This document shows positions 27,195-36,318 of a stretch of 64,000 bases of DNA, one piece after another (the first letter of the stretch is position 1; each line of letters begins with the position of its first letter). Origin of the DNA: Bacteroidota bacterium. Its GTDB lineage: Bacteria > Bacteroidota > Bacteroidia > Flavobacteriales > Schleiferiaceae. A program made the translations under genes and the position numbers. The notes under the pieces are model-generated. The model worked only from the letters and a program-made list of their open reading frames with translations, did no database searches and was not told where the DNA came from. Location: contig QQUU01000034.1 in the NCBI GenBank assembly GCA_003385605.1, forward strand, positions 1 to 64,000. Direction: 5' to 3'.

Positions 27195-29492
27195 ATGGCA
27201 AGTAATCTCGTCATCGTTGAGTCACCCGCAAAAGCTAAAACTATCCAAAAATACTTGGGTAACGACTTCTCTGTAATGTCTTCTTATGGACACATCCGTG
27301 ACCTTTGCGACAAGGGAATGGCCATTGACATTGAAAACAATTTCACGCCTGAATATTGTGTGTCAAAGGACAAAACAACCTTAGTGAAGGAGCTGAAAAA
27401 AGCTGCAAAAGGCGCTGAAAAAGTATGGCTCGCATCGGATGAGGACCGCGAGGGAGAAGCAATCGCATGGCACCTGTACGAGAGCCTGGGATTGACTGAC
27501 GATAAAACGGAAAGAATCGTCTTTAACGAGATTACCAAAACCGCCATCCTACGCGCTGTTGAAAATCCAAGAAAGATTAATAAAGAGCTTGTAGATGCAC
27601 AGCAGGCACGCCGCGTACTTGACCGTTTGGTGGGGTACGAGTTGAGCCCAGTACTATGGAAGAGTATTCAACGTGGATTGAGTGCGGGCCGCGTTCAGAG
27701 TGTGGCGGTTCGATTGATCGTGGAGAAAGAGCGCGAGATTGAAGCGCATGTTCCTGTGGCGAGCTACAAGGTGAGCGGAATCTTTACGGATGGAAAAATT
27801 AGCTTCAAAGCTGAATTGGCCAAAAATCTACCTACGGAAGAAGAGGCGCAAGCATTCCTTTCGAAATGTGTGGGTGCCCAATATAAGGTGGAGTCTGTAG
27901 ACAAACGCCCAGGAAAGCGTTCGCCGGCAGCACCATTTACTACCTCAACCTTGCAACAAGAGGCGAGCCGTAAATTGGGCTACAGCGTGAGTCAAACGAT
28001 GACCCTAGCACAACGCTTGTACGAAGCTGGACACATCACTTATATGAGAACCGACAGCTTCAACCTGAGTAACGATGCCCTTGCTGGCATTGCTGCACAT
28101 GTTCAAGCACAGTACGGCGATAATTACCACCAAGCGCGTAAGTTCAACACAAAGAGCAAAGGTGCACAAGAGGCACACGAGGCTATCCGTCCAACCAACT
28201 TCAGTAAGAACATTGCAGGTGCGGATGATCGTCAGAAAAGATTGTACGACCTTATTTACAAGCGCACCATCGCTTCACAGATGGCCGAGGCACAGCTTGA
28301 AAACACGACCATTAAACTTTCCAACACGAATGCACCCGATGCGCAGAACTTTACTGCTCGTGGCCAGGTGATCACGTTCGATGGTTTCATTCGCGTATAC
28401 CAAGAAGGTACTGACGATGAAAATGCAGAGCAGCTCGACGGTCAATTGCCGGCAGTAGTGGAAGGCGATTTACTTCGCTCTGACGAAATCACAGCGACCG
28501 AGCGCTTTACCAAGCATGTTCCTCGTTACACAGAGGCTTCGTTGGTGAAAAAATTAGAGGAGTTGGGTATTGGACGTCCGTCTACCTACGCTCCAACGAT
28601 TTCAACCATTCAAAAGCGCAAATATGTAGTCAAGGAATCGCTCGAGGGCGAATCTAGGTCCTTCAAAATCTTCAGTGCAACCGCCGACGGCGTGGCACAG
28701 AAGGAGGGTAAAGAGAATTACGGCGCGGATAAAAACAAATTGTTCCCAACGGATATCGGCCGCGTGGTAACCGACTTCTTGCTTGAGCATTATGGCTTAA
28801 TCATGGATTACCAGTTCACTGCAAAAGCCGAACAAAACTTTGATACTGTTGCTGCTGGACAAAAAGGATGGCAAGAAAGCATTAGCGATTTCTACAGCGA
28901 ATTCCACCCTTTGATTGAAAATGCACCGGCAGGAGCACGTGCGGCGAGTCGTTTACTCGGTGAAGAGCCTGGGACAGGCGAGCCGGTCTATGTAAAATTG
29001 GCCCGTTATGGATTCGTATTCCAATTCGGTGATGGCGACGAAGAGACCAAGCCTAGGTTCAAGAAACTGCCACAAGGTGTAGGCTTCTATGACGCTACAC
29101 TCGAAATGGCATTGCGCAAAGAGGTACTCCCTCGTACTGTAGGTTCTTACCAAGACATGGAGGTGAAAGCCAATGTAGGCCGCTACGGTCCTTACGTGAT
29201 GTGGAATAAGAAATTCTTCAGCTTAACCGAAGACACCCCCGAAGAGGTGAGCATCGAGAAGGCGATTGAAATCATTGAGGCCAAGCAAAAAGAAGCTGCA
29301 AATAATATCATCGCTGAGTTTACCGATGAGCCTGTGATCCAAATCTTGAAGGGTCGCTACGGTCCATATATCAAGAGTGGCGGTAAAAATTTCAAAATCC
29401 CAAAGGATACAGAGCCTGAGACTTTAGATCGAGCAGCTTGTGAAGAACTTATTGCTGCAGGGCCTACAAAAAGGAGAGCAAAGCGCAAATAA
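27195..29492 (+). CDS. topA: DNA topoisomerase I (type IA)
   Basis: Relaxes negative supercoils. 765 residues: TOPRIM domain (LVIVESPAKAKTIQKYL, SSYGHIRDL, ASDEDREGEAIAWHL), active-site region with the DNA-linking Tyr in AGHITYMRTDS, GRPSTYAPTISTIQKR, and C-terminal Topo_C repeats (NVGRYGPYVMW, KGRYGPYIKSGGKNF). The tail is basic. No C-terminal zinc fingers are present, which is the usual Bacteroidota form. The ureohydrolase-like gene follows 34 bases later. Confidence 0.97.
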   Translation: MASNLVIVESPAKAKTIQKYLGNDFSVMSSYGHIRDLCDKGMAIDIENNFTPEYCVSKDKTTLVKELKKAAKGAEKVWLASDEDREGEAIAWHLYESLGLTDDKTERIVFNEITKTAILRAVENPRKINKELVDAQQARRVLDRLVGYELSPVLWKSIQRGLSAGRVQSVAVRLIVEKEREIEAHVPVASYKVSGIFTDGKISFKAELAKNLPTEEEAQAFLSKCVGAQYKVESVDKRPGKRSPAAPFTTSTLQQEASRKLGYSVSQTMTLAQRLYEAGHITYMRTDSFNLSNDALAGIAAHVQAQYGDNYHQARKFNTKSKGAQEAHEAIRPTNFSKNIAGADDRQKRLYDLIYKRTIASQMAEAQLENTTIKLSNTNAPDAQNFTARGQVITFDGFIRVYQEGTDDENAEQLDGQLPAVVEGDLLRSDEITATERFTKHVPRYTEASLVKKLEELGIGRPSTYAPTISTIQKRKYVVKESLEGESRSFKIFSATADGVAQKEGKENYGADKNKLFPTDIGRVVTDFLLEHYGLIMDYQFTAKAEQNFDTVAAGQKGWQESISDFYSEFHPLIENAPAGARAASRLLGEEPGTGEPVYVKLARYGFVFQFGDGDEETKPRFKKLPQGVGFYDATLEMALRKEVLPRTVGSYQDMEVKANVGRYGPYVMWNKKFFSLTEDTPEEVSIEKAIEIIEAKQKEAANNIIAEFTDEPVIQILKGRYGPYIKSGGKNFKIPKDTEPETLDRAACEELIAAGPTKRRAKRK

Positions 29493-29505
29493 GGGGGTAA
29501 ATTGA

Positions 29506-29530
29506 CCACGTTAAAAAAGATGTAGCGTGG
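29506..29530 (+). other. Inverted repeat covering the GTG start of the ureohydrolase-like gene
   Basis: CCACG (29506-29510) can pair with CGTGG (29526-29530), which contains the GTG start codon (29527-29529). The loop is 15 bases and A-rich. It could hide the start in mRNA, but a 5-bp stem is weak. Confidence 0.35.
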
Positions 29531-30678
29531 AATATTTAAGTCCTGTACCTGAAAGTGTTCTTTCCAAACTACCGGTTTTAGAGCCTGGCCAGTTGGGCCA
29601 AAAGATTCAACGACACACCGAGATTGACGGTCTCCCATCGCTCGATGGTGTGAAGGTCGTCATCGTCGGTGTACAAGAAGACCGTCGTGCGTACCGAAAT
29701 ACCGGATGTGATACGGCTGCGGACCATATACGTCCATTCTTGTACCAACTGCATCAAGGCACGTGGAACTTCAAGATCGCCGACATGGGCAACATCTATC
29801 GTGGAGAACGCCATGTAGATACCGTTTTACTGCTTCAGGATTTTTGTGAAAAAATGCTGCGCAAAGGCATTATCACCATTACCATTGGAGGGTCTCAAGA
29901 CTTGACCTACGGGAATTACCGAGCCTACGATAAACTTGAAAAAATGGTCAATGTTGTGGCCATAGATTCACGTTTGGACGTGGGAAGTGAAGGGCGAGAT
30001 CTCGACCATCAAAGCTATGTGAGTCATCTTGTTTTACAGGAACCACACAATCTCTATAACTTCACAAATATTGGCTACCAGACGTATTTCAACAGCCCCG
30101 ATGAAATAGCACTGATTGAGAACTTATTCTTTGAAGCAGTACGGTTGGGCGAAGCGCAAGCAAGCATCCCAAATACAGAACCGCTCCTTCGAGAAGCTGA
30201 TCTTGTAAGCGTCGATATTAATGCCGTTCGACAGAGCTATAACCCAGGTACCTTTTACACGTCACCCCACGGGTTTTCTGGAAATGAGTTTTGCGCAATG
30301 CTTCGTTACGCAGGCATGAGCGATACGGTAAGCCAGCTTGGTATGTTCGAGTATAATCCGCGTTACGATCAGCGGGGACAAAGTGCGCACCTATGCGCAC
30401 ATGCACTGTGGTATTTCTTCGAAGGCATCTCTCTTCGTTTCGGGGATTTCCCTATTGGTTCAAGAGCTAACTACGAGAAATACAGTGTTCTAATCGACGA
30501 TGAAGATGTTCTCGATTTTTACAAAAGCCCAAATAGCGGCAGGTGGTGGATTGAGATTCCAAAAGGCGAGTTTCAATCGGACCGATTCGCACTAGTACCC
30601 TGCAGTCATGACGATTATCTCGAAGCGATGCAGGGAAAAATCCCAAAACGTTGGTGGAAAGCGCAGCAGAAAGCCTGA
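29527..30678 (+). CDS. Arginase/formimidoylglutamase-fold protein lacking metal ligands
   Basis: 383 residues of ureohydrolase fold. The three metal-binding motifs are present in position but altered: GGSQD (121-125) where the family has GGxHD; DSRLD (147-151) for DAHxD; and SVDINAVRQ (228-236) for SxDxDxxDP. Both histidines and two acidic ligands are therefore gone, so the dimanganese site should not form and hydrolase activity is doubtful. GTG start. It lies between topA and the porP-gldKLMN operon. Probably a binding or structural protein; what it binds is unknown. Automated pipelines would likely label it formimidoylglutamase. Confidence 0.82.
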   Translation: MEYLSPVPESVLSKLPVLEPGQLGQKIQRHTEIDGLPSLDGVKVVIVGVQEDRRAYRNTGCDTAADHIRPFLYQLHQGTWNFKIADMGNIYRGERHVDTVLLLQDFCEKMLRKGIITITIGGSQDLTYGNYRAYDKLEKMVNVVAIDSRLDVGSEGRDLDHQSYVSHLVLQEPHNLYNFTNIGYQTYFNSPDEIALIENLFFEAVRLGEAQASIPNTEPLLREADLVSVDINAVRQSYNPGTFYTSPHGFSGNEFCAMLRYAGMSDTVSQLGMFEYNPRYDQRGQSAHLCAHALWYFFEGISLRFGDFPIGSRANYEKYSVLIDDEDVLDFYKSPNSGRWWIEIPKGEFQSDRFALVPCSHDDYLEAMQGKIPKRWWKAQQKA

Positions 30679-30697
30679 TAACTCTAGAAAAAAAGTG

Positions 30698-30726
30698 TTG
30701 TTCGCACGGGAATTTTTCTATCTTTA
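30698..30726 (+). promoter_or_regulatory. Promoter of the porP-gldKLMN operon
   Basis: TTG (30698-30700), 18 nt, then TATCTTTA (30719-30726), one base off TAnnTTTG. The transcript start would be about 25 nt before the porP ATG. Confidence 0.6.
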
Positions 30727-30758
30727 GCGACGATCAAAAGACGTTAGCGCTTTAACAC

Positions 30759-31703
30759 ATGAGAAAAACCCGCCTTGCTTTGTTCGCAATGCTCTGTTCA
30801 TCAGCCCTTTGGGCACAACAAGATGTGCAGTTTACGCAGTTCGCGAACAATAAGATTTTCTACAATCCTGGAGTCATTGGCTCTGGAGATGCGATTTGTC
30901 TATCGGCTGCACACCGTTCGCAGTGGGTAGGATTCGATAATGCACCTACAACTCAAAATTTTAATGCCAACGTGCCGCTCGATGTAATCGGTGGTGGTTT
31001 GTCATTGAACTTCACCAATGATATGATTGGTTTCTTCCAAGACGTTACGGCGGGTATCGGCTATGGTTACCAAATGTCACTTGCAGGTGGTTCATTGGGT
31101 TTGGGTCTTCGTGTAGATTTCAGAAACAAGGCAATGACTAGCGGTACTTGGGCTCCACCTCAGACAATGAATGATCCTTCACTCGTTTTGAATAGCCCAA
31201 ACAATACTTCGATGGCGACAGATTTGAGCTTCGGTGCGTATTACACCAACTCGAACTGGTACGCGGGTTTAAGTAGTACTCGTTTGATTGAAACGAAGGA
31301 TATCCTTCAAAGTGCTCCGGGTTCGCAGATGGCTCAGATTCGCGGCCAGAGACATTACTACCTCATGGGTGGTTATGATATCGACCTTCAAAACGGTTTC
31401 ATTTTGCAGCCAGCAATGATGATTAAAACCGATTTTGTTACGACCCAGTTCGACCTAAATGCAGCAGCAACATATAATAATCAGATTTGGGGTGGCGTTA
31501 CCTATCGTGTATACGATGCATTGTCGATCATGGCAGGTTACCAAATCACCAAAGATCTTCGAGCAACGTACTCGTATGATTTAACGACTTCTAGTTTGAG
31601 AACATCAAGCAGCGGTTCGCACGAAATCATGATGAGTTACTGCTTTACCATTGAAATACCACCTAAAGAAAAAGGGAGCTACAGAAACCCTATATTTTTG
31701 TAA
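30759..31703 (+). CDS. Type IX secretion outer-membrane protein, PorP/SprF family
   Basis: 314 residues with a signal peptide ending ALWAQQ. The family signature follows: QDVQFTQFANNKIFYNPGVIG and AHRSQWVGFDNAPTTQ, then a run of beta strands (GGGLSLNFTNDMIGFF, AGGSLGLGLRVDF) forming an outer-membrane barrel. PorP/SprF proteins attach gliding and secretion components to the cell surface. First gene of the operon with gldK, gldL, gldM and gldN. The family has many paralogues, so no symbol is given. Confidence 0.92.
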   Translation: MRKTRLALFAMLCSSALWAQQDVQFTQFANNKIFYNPGVIGSGDAICLSAAHRSQWVGFDNAPTTQNFNANVPLDVIGGGLSLNFTNDMIGFFQDVTAGIGYGYQMSLAGGSLGLGLRVDFRNKAMTSGTWAPPQTMNDPSLVLNSPNNTSMATDLSFGAYYTNSNWYAGLSSTRLIETKDILQSAPGSQMAQIRGQRHYYLMGGYDIDLQNGFILQPAMMIKTDFVTTQFDLNAAATYNNQIWGGVTYRVYDALSIMAGYQITKDLRATYSYDLTTSSLRTSSSGSHEIMMSYCFTIEIPPKEKGSYRNPIFL

Positions 31704-31751
31704 TATAGCCCCTTCCTAAAAATGAGAACACAGTTGAAAGCAAATACAGTT

Positions 31752-33167
31752 ATGAAAAAGTTCCTCCTTGGACTTGTATCAGTAGCCTTTTTGGCTTCTT
31801 GTGGAAGTAACGATCATGGTGAATTGGTCGGCGTTCAAGACCGTCCAACATGGTATCCTAGCGAGCCTTATGGAATGGTGTACATTCCTCAAGGTAGCTT
31901 TACTATGGGTAACCACGATGAGGATGTGCCGTATGCATATACCGCTCCTGCAAAAACAGTGAGTATTCCAGCATTCTACATGGATCAAACCGAAATCACT
32001 AACAATGAATACCGTCAGTTTGTAAGCTGGGTAAAAGATTCTATCGCAAGAACTCGCTTGGCTGAAGGACTTGTTGAGGATTTCGAATACATTGATCTCG
32101 CTGAAATGGAAGACCCAACGTTCTTCCAAGAGTACGTGGCATTGAACTATCCTGATAGCATGATGCGCCGTCTGGACTGGGATCCGTATTTAGAGTGGGA
32201 CAAAAACCGCTACCCTTCAGCTGAATATACTGAAGTTGTAGAAAGCATGTACCTCGCTCCTGAAGAGCAGTGGTTGGGTTACCGTCACTTAGATACTCGT
32301 CAGTTGAACTACACATACTACTGGATCAACAAGCAAAAGGCTGCTTCTAAGTTGAACCGTGTTGAGTTTGATTATAAAGACGAAGATGGAGACGGTGAGT
32401 TGTTCAGCTACCGCGATTACATTAAGGATACGCAAGCAGAAAGTGATCGTGCGTCTTTCTTCGAGAAAGAAACTATTAATGTCTATCCTGACACACTTGT
32501 TTGGATCCACGATTTCACATATTCATTTAACGAGCCAATGCACGACAAGTACTTCTGGCACCCAGCGTACGACGAGTACCCTGTAGTTGGTGTAAGTTGG
32601 AGACAAGCACGTGCGTTTGCCAACTGGAGAAGCAAGTACCGTCGCGACTACTTGAAGCGTTCAGGTGAACTTATCGAACACGACTTCCGTCTACCGACAG
32701 AAGCAGAGTGGGAATACGCTGCTCGCGGTGGTGAAGAACTTACGACATACCCATGGGGTGGTCCTTACGCTACGAACAGTGCGGGTTGTTACCTCGCAAA
32801 CTTCAAGCCGCGTCGTGGTAATCTAACGGCAGATGGTGGTTTCTACCCTGTTAAGACTACAGCTTACTCACCAAACGGTTATAACCTATACTGTATGTCT
32901 GGTAACGTAAGTGAGTGGACTTCTACAGCCTTCGATGTACAGTCGTACGCTTTCGGTAGCGATGTTGCGACTGAATTCCAGTACAATGCGTACGAAGAAG
33001 AAAGTGAAACTATGAAGCGTAAAGTGATTCGTGGTGGATCTTGGAAGGACGTAGCTTACTTCCTTCAGCTAGGTGCTCGTGATTACGAATACCAAGACAC
33101 AGCAAAAAGCTACATTGGATTTAGAACAGTACAAAGTTTCTTAGGTAGAGACCTAAAAGACTTTTAA
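31752..33167 (+). CDS. gldK: Gliding/type IX secretion lipoprotein GldK (PorK)
   Basis: 471 residues from the ATG at 31752, chosen because it starts the lipoprotein signal MKKFLLGLVSVAFLASC (Cys17); an upstream in-frame ATG at 31722 adds ten residues without a signal function. The mature part is a formylglycine-generating-enzyme-like fold: MVYIPQGSFTMGN, DQTEITNNEYRQF, DFRLPTEAEWEYAARGG and SGNVSEWT. GldK forms the periplasmic ring with GldN under the outer membrane. Within the porP-gldKLMN operon. Confidence 0.96.
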   Translation: MKKFLLGLVSVAFLASCGSNDHGELVGVQDRPTWYPSEPYGMVYIPQGSFTMGNHDEDVPYAYTAPAKTVSIPAFYMDQTEITNNEYRQFVSWVKDSIARTRLAEGLVEDFEYIDLAEMEDPTFFQEYVALNYPDSMMRRLDWDPYLEWDKNRYPSAEYTEVVESMYLAPEEQWLGYRHLDTRQLNYTYYWINKQKAASKLNRVEFDYKDEDGDGELFSYRDYIKDTQAESDRASFFEKETINVYPDTLVWIHDFTYSFNEPMHDKYFWHPAYDEYPVVGVSWRQARAFANWRSKYRRDYLKRSGELIEHDFRLPTEAEWEYAARGGEELTTYPWGGPYATNSAGCYLANFKPRRGNLTADGGFYPVKTTAYSPNGYNLYCMSGNVSEWTSTAFDVQSYAFGSDVATEFQYNAYEEESETMKRKVIRGGSWKDVAYFLQLGARDYEYQDTAKSYIGFRTVQSFLGRDLKDF

Positions 33168-33206
33168 TAACAACATAACCCTAATAACAAACTTAACTTT
33201 AAGATT

Positions 33207-33842
33207 ATGGCTTTAATTGATGTAAACGGAAAGCGCTTCAAAAACTTTATGGCGAAGCTCTATGGTATTGGTGCGGCAGTAGTAATTACTGGTGCGATGT
33301 TTAAGATCATGCACTGGGAAGGAGCGAACATCATGCTTGTTGTAGGTTTGACTACAGAGGCTGTAATCTTCATGTTCTCTGCATTCGAGAAACCAGCAGC
33401 GGACTACGACTGGACATTGGTCTACCCTGAACTAGCTTCTGCAGACGGCGATCGTGCACTTTCAGTTACAGAGCAACTAGATAATGCTTTGGAAAACGGT
33501 GGTGTAGATGCTGCTCTTATCGAAAGACTTGGAGAAGGCATGCGTTCTTTAAGTGAAACTGCCGGTAGTCTAAGTGGTGCTGTTGATGCTGCAGGTGCAA
33601 CTGCTGCTTATTCAGAGCAATTGAGCACAGCGGCAACGCACATGGAAAGCTTGAATGCTCTTTACTCTGTACAACTAGAAAACACTACAGCTCAGGTAGA
33701 GCGTCAAAACGACGTTATGGAGAAATTGGCTGCTGCTTCAGGCAACGCTACAGATCTTGCTTCTGAGTTGGCTTCATTGAAAGGTAACCTAGAATCATTA
33801 AATAGCGTTTACGGCGGTATGTTAACTGCAATGGGCAAGTAA
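33207..33842 (+). CDS. gldL: Gliding motor/type IX secretion inner-membrane protein GldL
   Basis: 211 residues. Two membrane helices near the N terminus (about 15-36, KLYGIGAAVVITGAMFKIMHW, and about 40-60, MLVVGLTTEAVIFMFSAFE), with a membrane-embedded Glu in the second; then a long cytoplasmic helical region. With GldM it forms the proton-driven motor that powers type IX secretion and gliding. Spacing of 39 and 48 bases to its neighbours fits an operon. Confidence 0.96.
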   Translation: MALIDVNGKRFKNFMAKLYGIGAAVVITGAMFKIMHWEGANIMLVVGLTTEAVIFMFSAFEKPAADYDWTLVYPELASADGDRALSVTEQLDNALENGGVDAALIERLGEGMRSLSETAGSLSGAVDAAGATAAYSEQLSTAATHMESLNALYSVQLENTTAQVERQNDVMEKLAAASGNATDLASELASLKGNLESLNSVYGGMLTAMGK

Positions 33843-33890
33843 TCTTACCCGATTCGATTTAACTTACTATAACCGTAAAATCCTAGACAA

Positions 33891-35414
33891 ATGGCAGGAG
33901 GAAAATTAACACCGCGTCAGAAAATGATCAACATGATGTATCTCGTGTTGACAGCGCTTCTCGCTCTTAACGTGAGCCGTGAGGTAATGGACGCATTCTA
34001 CGAAGTAATGGTGAGCCAAGAGGCTTCCATTGAAACCGTAGAAAAACAAAATTCAAGTATCTACACGGCTTTTGAAGCTGCTGCAGCTGAAAACCCAGTG
34101 AAGGCTGGACCGTGGAGAGACAAAGCTAATGATGTAAAATCGCGTTCAGCCGCACTTTACCAGCAGATTGAAGACCTTAAGAGAGGTGTGATTGAAGCTT
34201 CAGGAGGTGCAGACGAAGAAAGTGGAGATCCAAACAAGCCACAGAAAATGGACGATTTGGAAGCTTCACCAAATTACTTCCTTATTCAGGGTAATGGTGC
34301 CAAGCTCAAAGCAGCACTGGCAGAGTACCGCGAGTTCATGAAGACTGAGGCGGAAGGTAATGACCTTTTGATTAACTCTATTGAAGGGACCTTTGATTTA
34401 AGCGACCATAAGCACGACGGAACAACCATCAGTTGGGAACAACACAAATTTGAGCACTTCCCGCTCATCTCTGTTTTGACGTTCTTGACGAAAATGCAAA
34501 GCGACGTTCGTACTTCTGAAGCTAACGTCATTGATTACTTACAAAAGAACATTACTGCTTCGGATTTGAAGTTTACCGGTGTACGCACAGTGGTTATGCC
34601 TAAAAGTACATTTGTTACTAAAGGTGACCAGTACGAAGCAGACGTTTTCTTGGCGGCCTTTGACGATACTCAAAATCCAACAGTTACTATTAATGGTCAA
34701 GAACTGAGTGAAGAAGATATCGTTGGTGGAGTAGCTAAGGTTCGTTTCCCTGCGAATCGTGTTGGTGAAACCACATGGAATGGTGAAATCAAACTCGTTC
34801 AAAACGGTGAAGAAAAAGTGTTCCCTGTGGAAGGTTCATTTAACGTCGCTCCTCCGAGTGTAGTTATTTCTCCAACCAAAATGAACGTGCTCTACCGTGG
34901 TGTAGATAACCCGTTAGAAATTTCTGTTCCGGGTGTTGATCCATCGAATTTGATTGTATCTGGTACTGGCGTGAAAAAATCAGGCAACGGCTACATGGCT
35001 GATGTTACTCGTAACAGAGGTGGTGAGTTGAAAATTTCGGTAAGCGTTAGAGAAGGTGACAAAACTAAAAACATGGGAAGCAAAGTTTTCCGTGTGAAGA
35101 ACCTACCCGATGCTGCTGGATCCATATTCGGCAAGTCCGAAGGCTTAATGTCTGCAAACCTTATCAAGAAGGCGAAAATAGAAGCGAAGTTCAACAACTT
35201 TGATTTTGAGCTTCCATTAAAAGTAACAAGCTTTCAGATTATTGTACCACCTTTCGCTCCTATCGATTGTAAAGGAAATACATTGAATTCTAATGCGCGC
35301 GCCGCCGTAGATAAAGCGAAACCGGGTACACCTGTAATTATTAGAAATATTCGTGCGAAAACTGGTAAAGGCATCAAGCCGAAAGTTGCGCCGATTACTA
35401 TTGACTTGAACTAA
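33891..35414 (+). CDS. gldM: Gliding motor/type IX secretion protein GldM
   Basis: 507 residues. The N terminus GGKLTPRQKMINMMYLVLTA and the single membrane helix MYLVLTALLALNVS are the family mark, followed by a large periplasmic part of several domains (helical about 40-220; Ig-like beta domains to the end). GldM transmits the motor's rotation from GldL across the periplasm to the GldK-GldN ring. One base separates its stop from the gldN ATG. Confidence 0.96.
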   Translation: MAGGKLTPRQKMINMMYLVLTALLALNVSREVMDAFYEVMVSQEASIETVEKQNSSIYTAFEAAAAENPVKAGPWRDKANDVKSRSAALYQQIEDLKRGVIEASGGADEESGDPNKPQKMDDLEASPNYFLIQGNGAKLKAALAEYREFMKTEAEGNDLLINSIEGTFDLSDHKHDGTTISWEQHKFEHFPLISVLTFLTKMQSDVRTSEANVIDYLQKNITASDLKFTGVRTVVMPKSTFVTKGDQYEADVFLAAFDDTQNPTVTINGQELSEEDIVGGVAKVRFPANRVGETTWNGEIKLVQNGEEKVFPVEGSFNVAPPSVVISPTKMNVLYRGVDNPLEISVPGVDPSNLIVSGTGVKKSGNGYMADVTRNRGGELKISVSVREGDKTKNMGSKVFRVKNLPDAAGSIFGKSEGLMSANLIKKAKIEAKFNNFDFELPLKVTSFQIIVPPFAPIDCKGNTLNSNARAAVDKAKPGTPVIIRNIRAKTGKGIKPKVAPITIDLN

Positions 35415-35415
35415 G

Positions 35416-36261
35416 ATGTTGAAACTAAGAACCTTTGTATTTGCAGCATTCACTGTAGCATTGTCTTTCGGCACTGCTGAAGCGCAAATTCTAGATCCAT
35501 CAGACGACGGTATTGTTCCTGAAGCTACTAAGCACTACAGAAACAATCGTGTAGTTCCTTACCCATTCCTACGTCAAGACGACATGTTGTGGTCTGAGCG
35601 TCATTGGGAGCGTATCGATCTAAGAGAAAAAATCAACCTTTCACTGTACTACCCGATCAAGCCTATGCCAGATCGTAAGGCTTTGTGGGATGTATTGGTT
35701 GATGGTATTACTACAGAAAATACCATCACTGAGATTTTCCTTGACGATAAGTTCGAATTGCCGCTTACGGTAGATGAGGTTCGTCAAAAAATCGAATCGT
35801 ACGATACTATTCCAGATCCAGACGATCCGTTTGGTCCACCTCTAGCGATTGATACCATCACTATCAAGGCGAACAACGTTGTTGCTTACCACCTGAAGAG
35901 CGATTGGTACTTTGACAAGCAACGCGGTGAGTTGAAGAATAGAATTATCGGTATTGCACCAGAAGTACGCGATCCACGTAACCCATCGTTGACTTATAAT
36001 CCATTCTGGATTTGGTTCCCAGATGCACGTTATGCAATGGCTACTTCAGTTGCTTACAATGAGAAGAACAACAACCAGCGTTTGACATTCGATCAAATTA
36101 TGCACTTTAGAAAGTTCAACTCTGTAATTACGAAAGAGGACAACGTTTACGACAGAACGATTGAAGATTACAAGAGAAACAGTGCAATGTCACAGTTGCT
36201 TGAAGCTGCTGCAATCAAAGAAGATTTGCGCAACAAAGAGCACGATATGTGGACGTACTAG
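35416..36261 (+). CDS. gldN: Gliding/type IX secretion protein GldN (PorN)
   Basis: 281 residues with a signal peptide (VFAAFTVALSFGTAEAQ). Conserved stretches include VVPYPFLRQDDMLWSERHWERIDLREK, split across residues about 43-70, and WFPDARYAMATSVAYNEKNN. Partner of GldK in the periplasmic ring. Last gene of the operon; a terminator follows 25 bases later. Confidence 0.95.
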   Translation: MLKLRTFVFAAFTVALSFGTAEAQILDPSDDGIVPEATKHYRNNRVVPYPFLRQDDMLWSERHWERIDLREKINLSLYYPIKPMPDRKALWDVLVDGITTENTITEIFLDDKFELPLTVDEVRQKIESYDTIPDPDDPFGPPLAIDTITIKANNVVAYHLKSDWYFDKQRGELKNRIIGIAPEVRDPRNPSLTYNPFWIWFPDARYAMATSVAYNEKNNNQRLTFDQIMHFRKFNSVITKEDNVYDRTIEDYKRNSAMSQLLEAAAIKEDLRNKEHDMWTY

Positions 36262-36285
36262 TCTTTGAACTAACAATATTGAAGA

Positions 36286-36318
36286 ACTCCTGTTACCTTT
36301 GGTGGCAGGAGTTTTTTT
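36286..36318 (+). terminator. gldN operon terminator ending at the next start codon
   Basis: ACTCCTG (36286-36292) pairs with CAGGAGT (36306-36312), with ACC/GGT also able to pair inside, followed by a T run to 36318. The next gene's ATG begins at 36319. The stem's loop contains TACCTTTG and its 3' arm contains AGGAG. Confidence 0.85.
36294..36311 (+). promoter_or_regulatory. -7 box and ribosome-binding site inside the gldN terminator
   Basis: TACCTTTG (36294-36301) matches TAnnTTTG exactly. AGGAG (36307-36311) lies 7 bases before the ATG at 36319, ideal for a Shine-Dalgarno site in a genome where these are weak. No good -33 box is seen: TTTG at 36264 is too far and TTG at 36279 too near. 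Confidence 0.5.
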
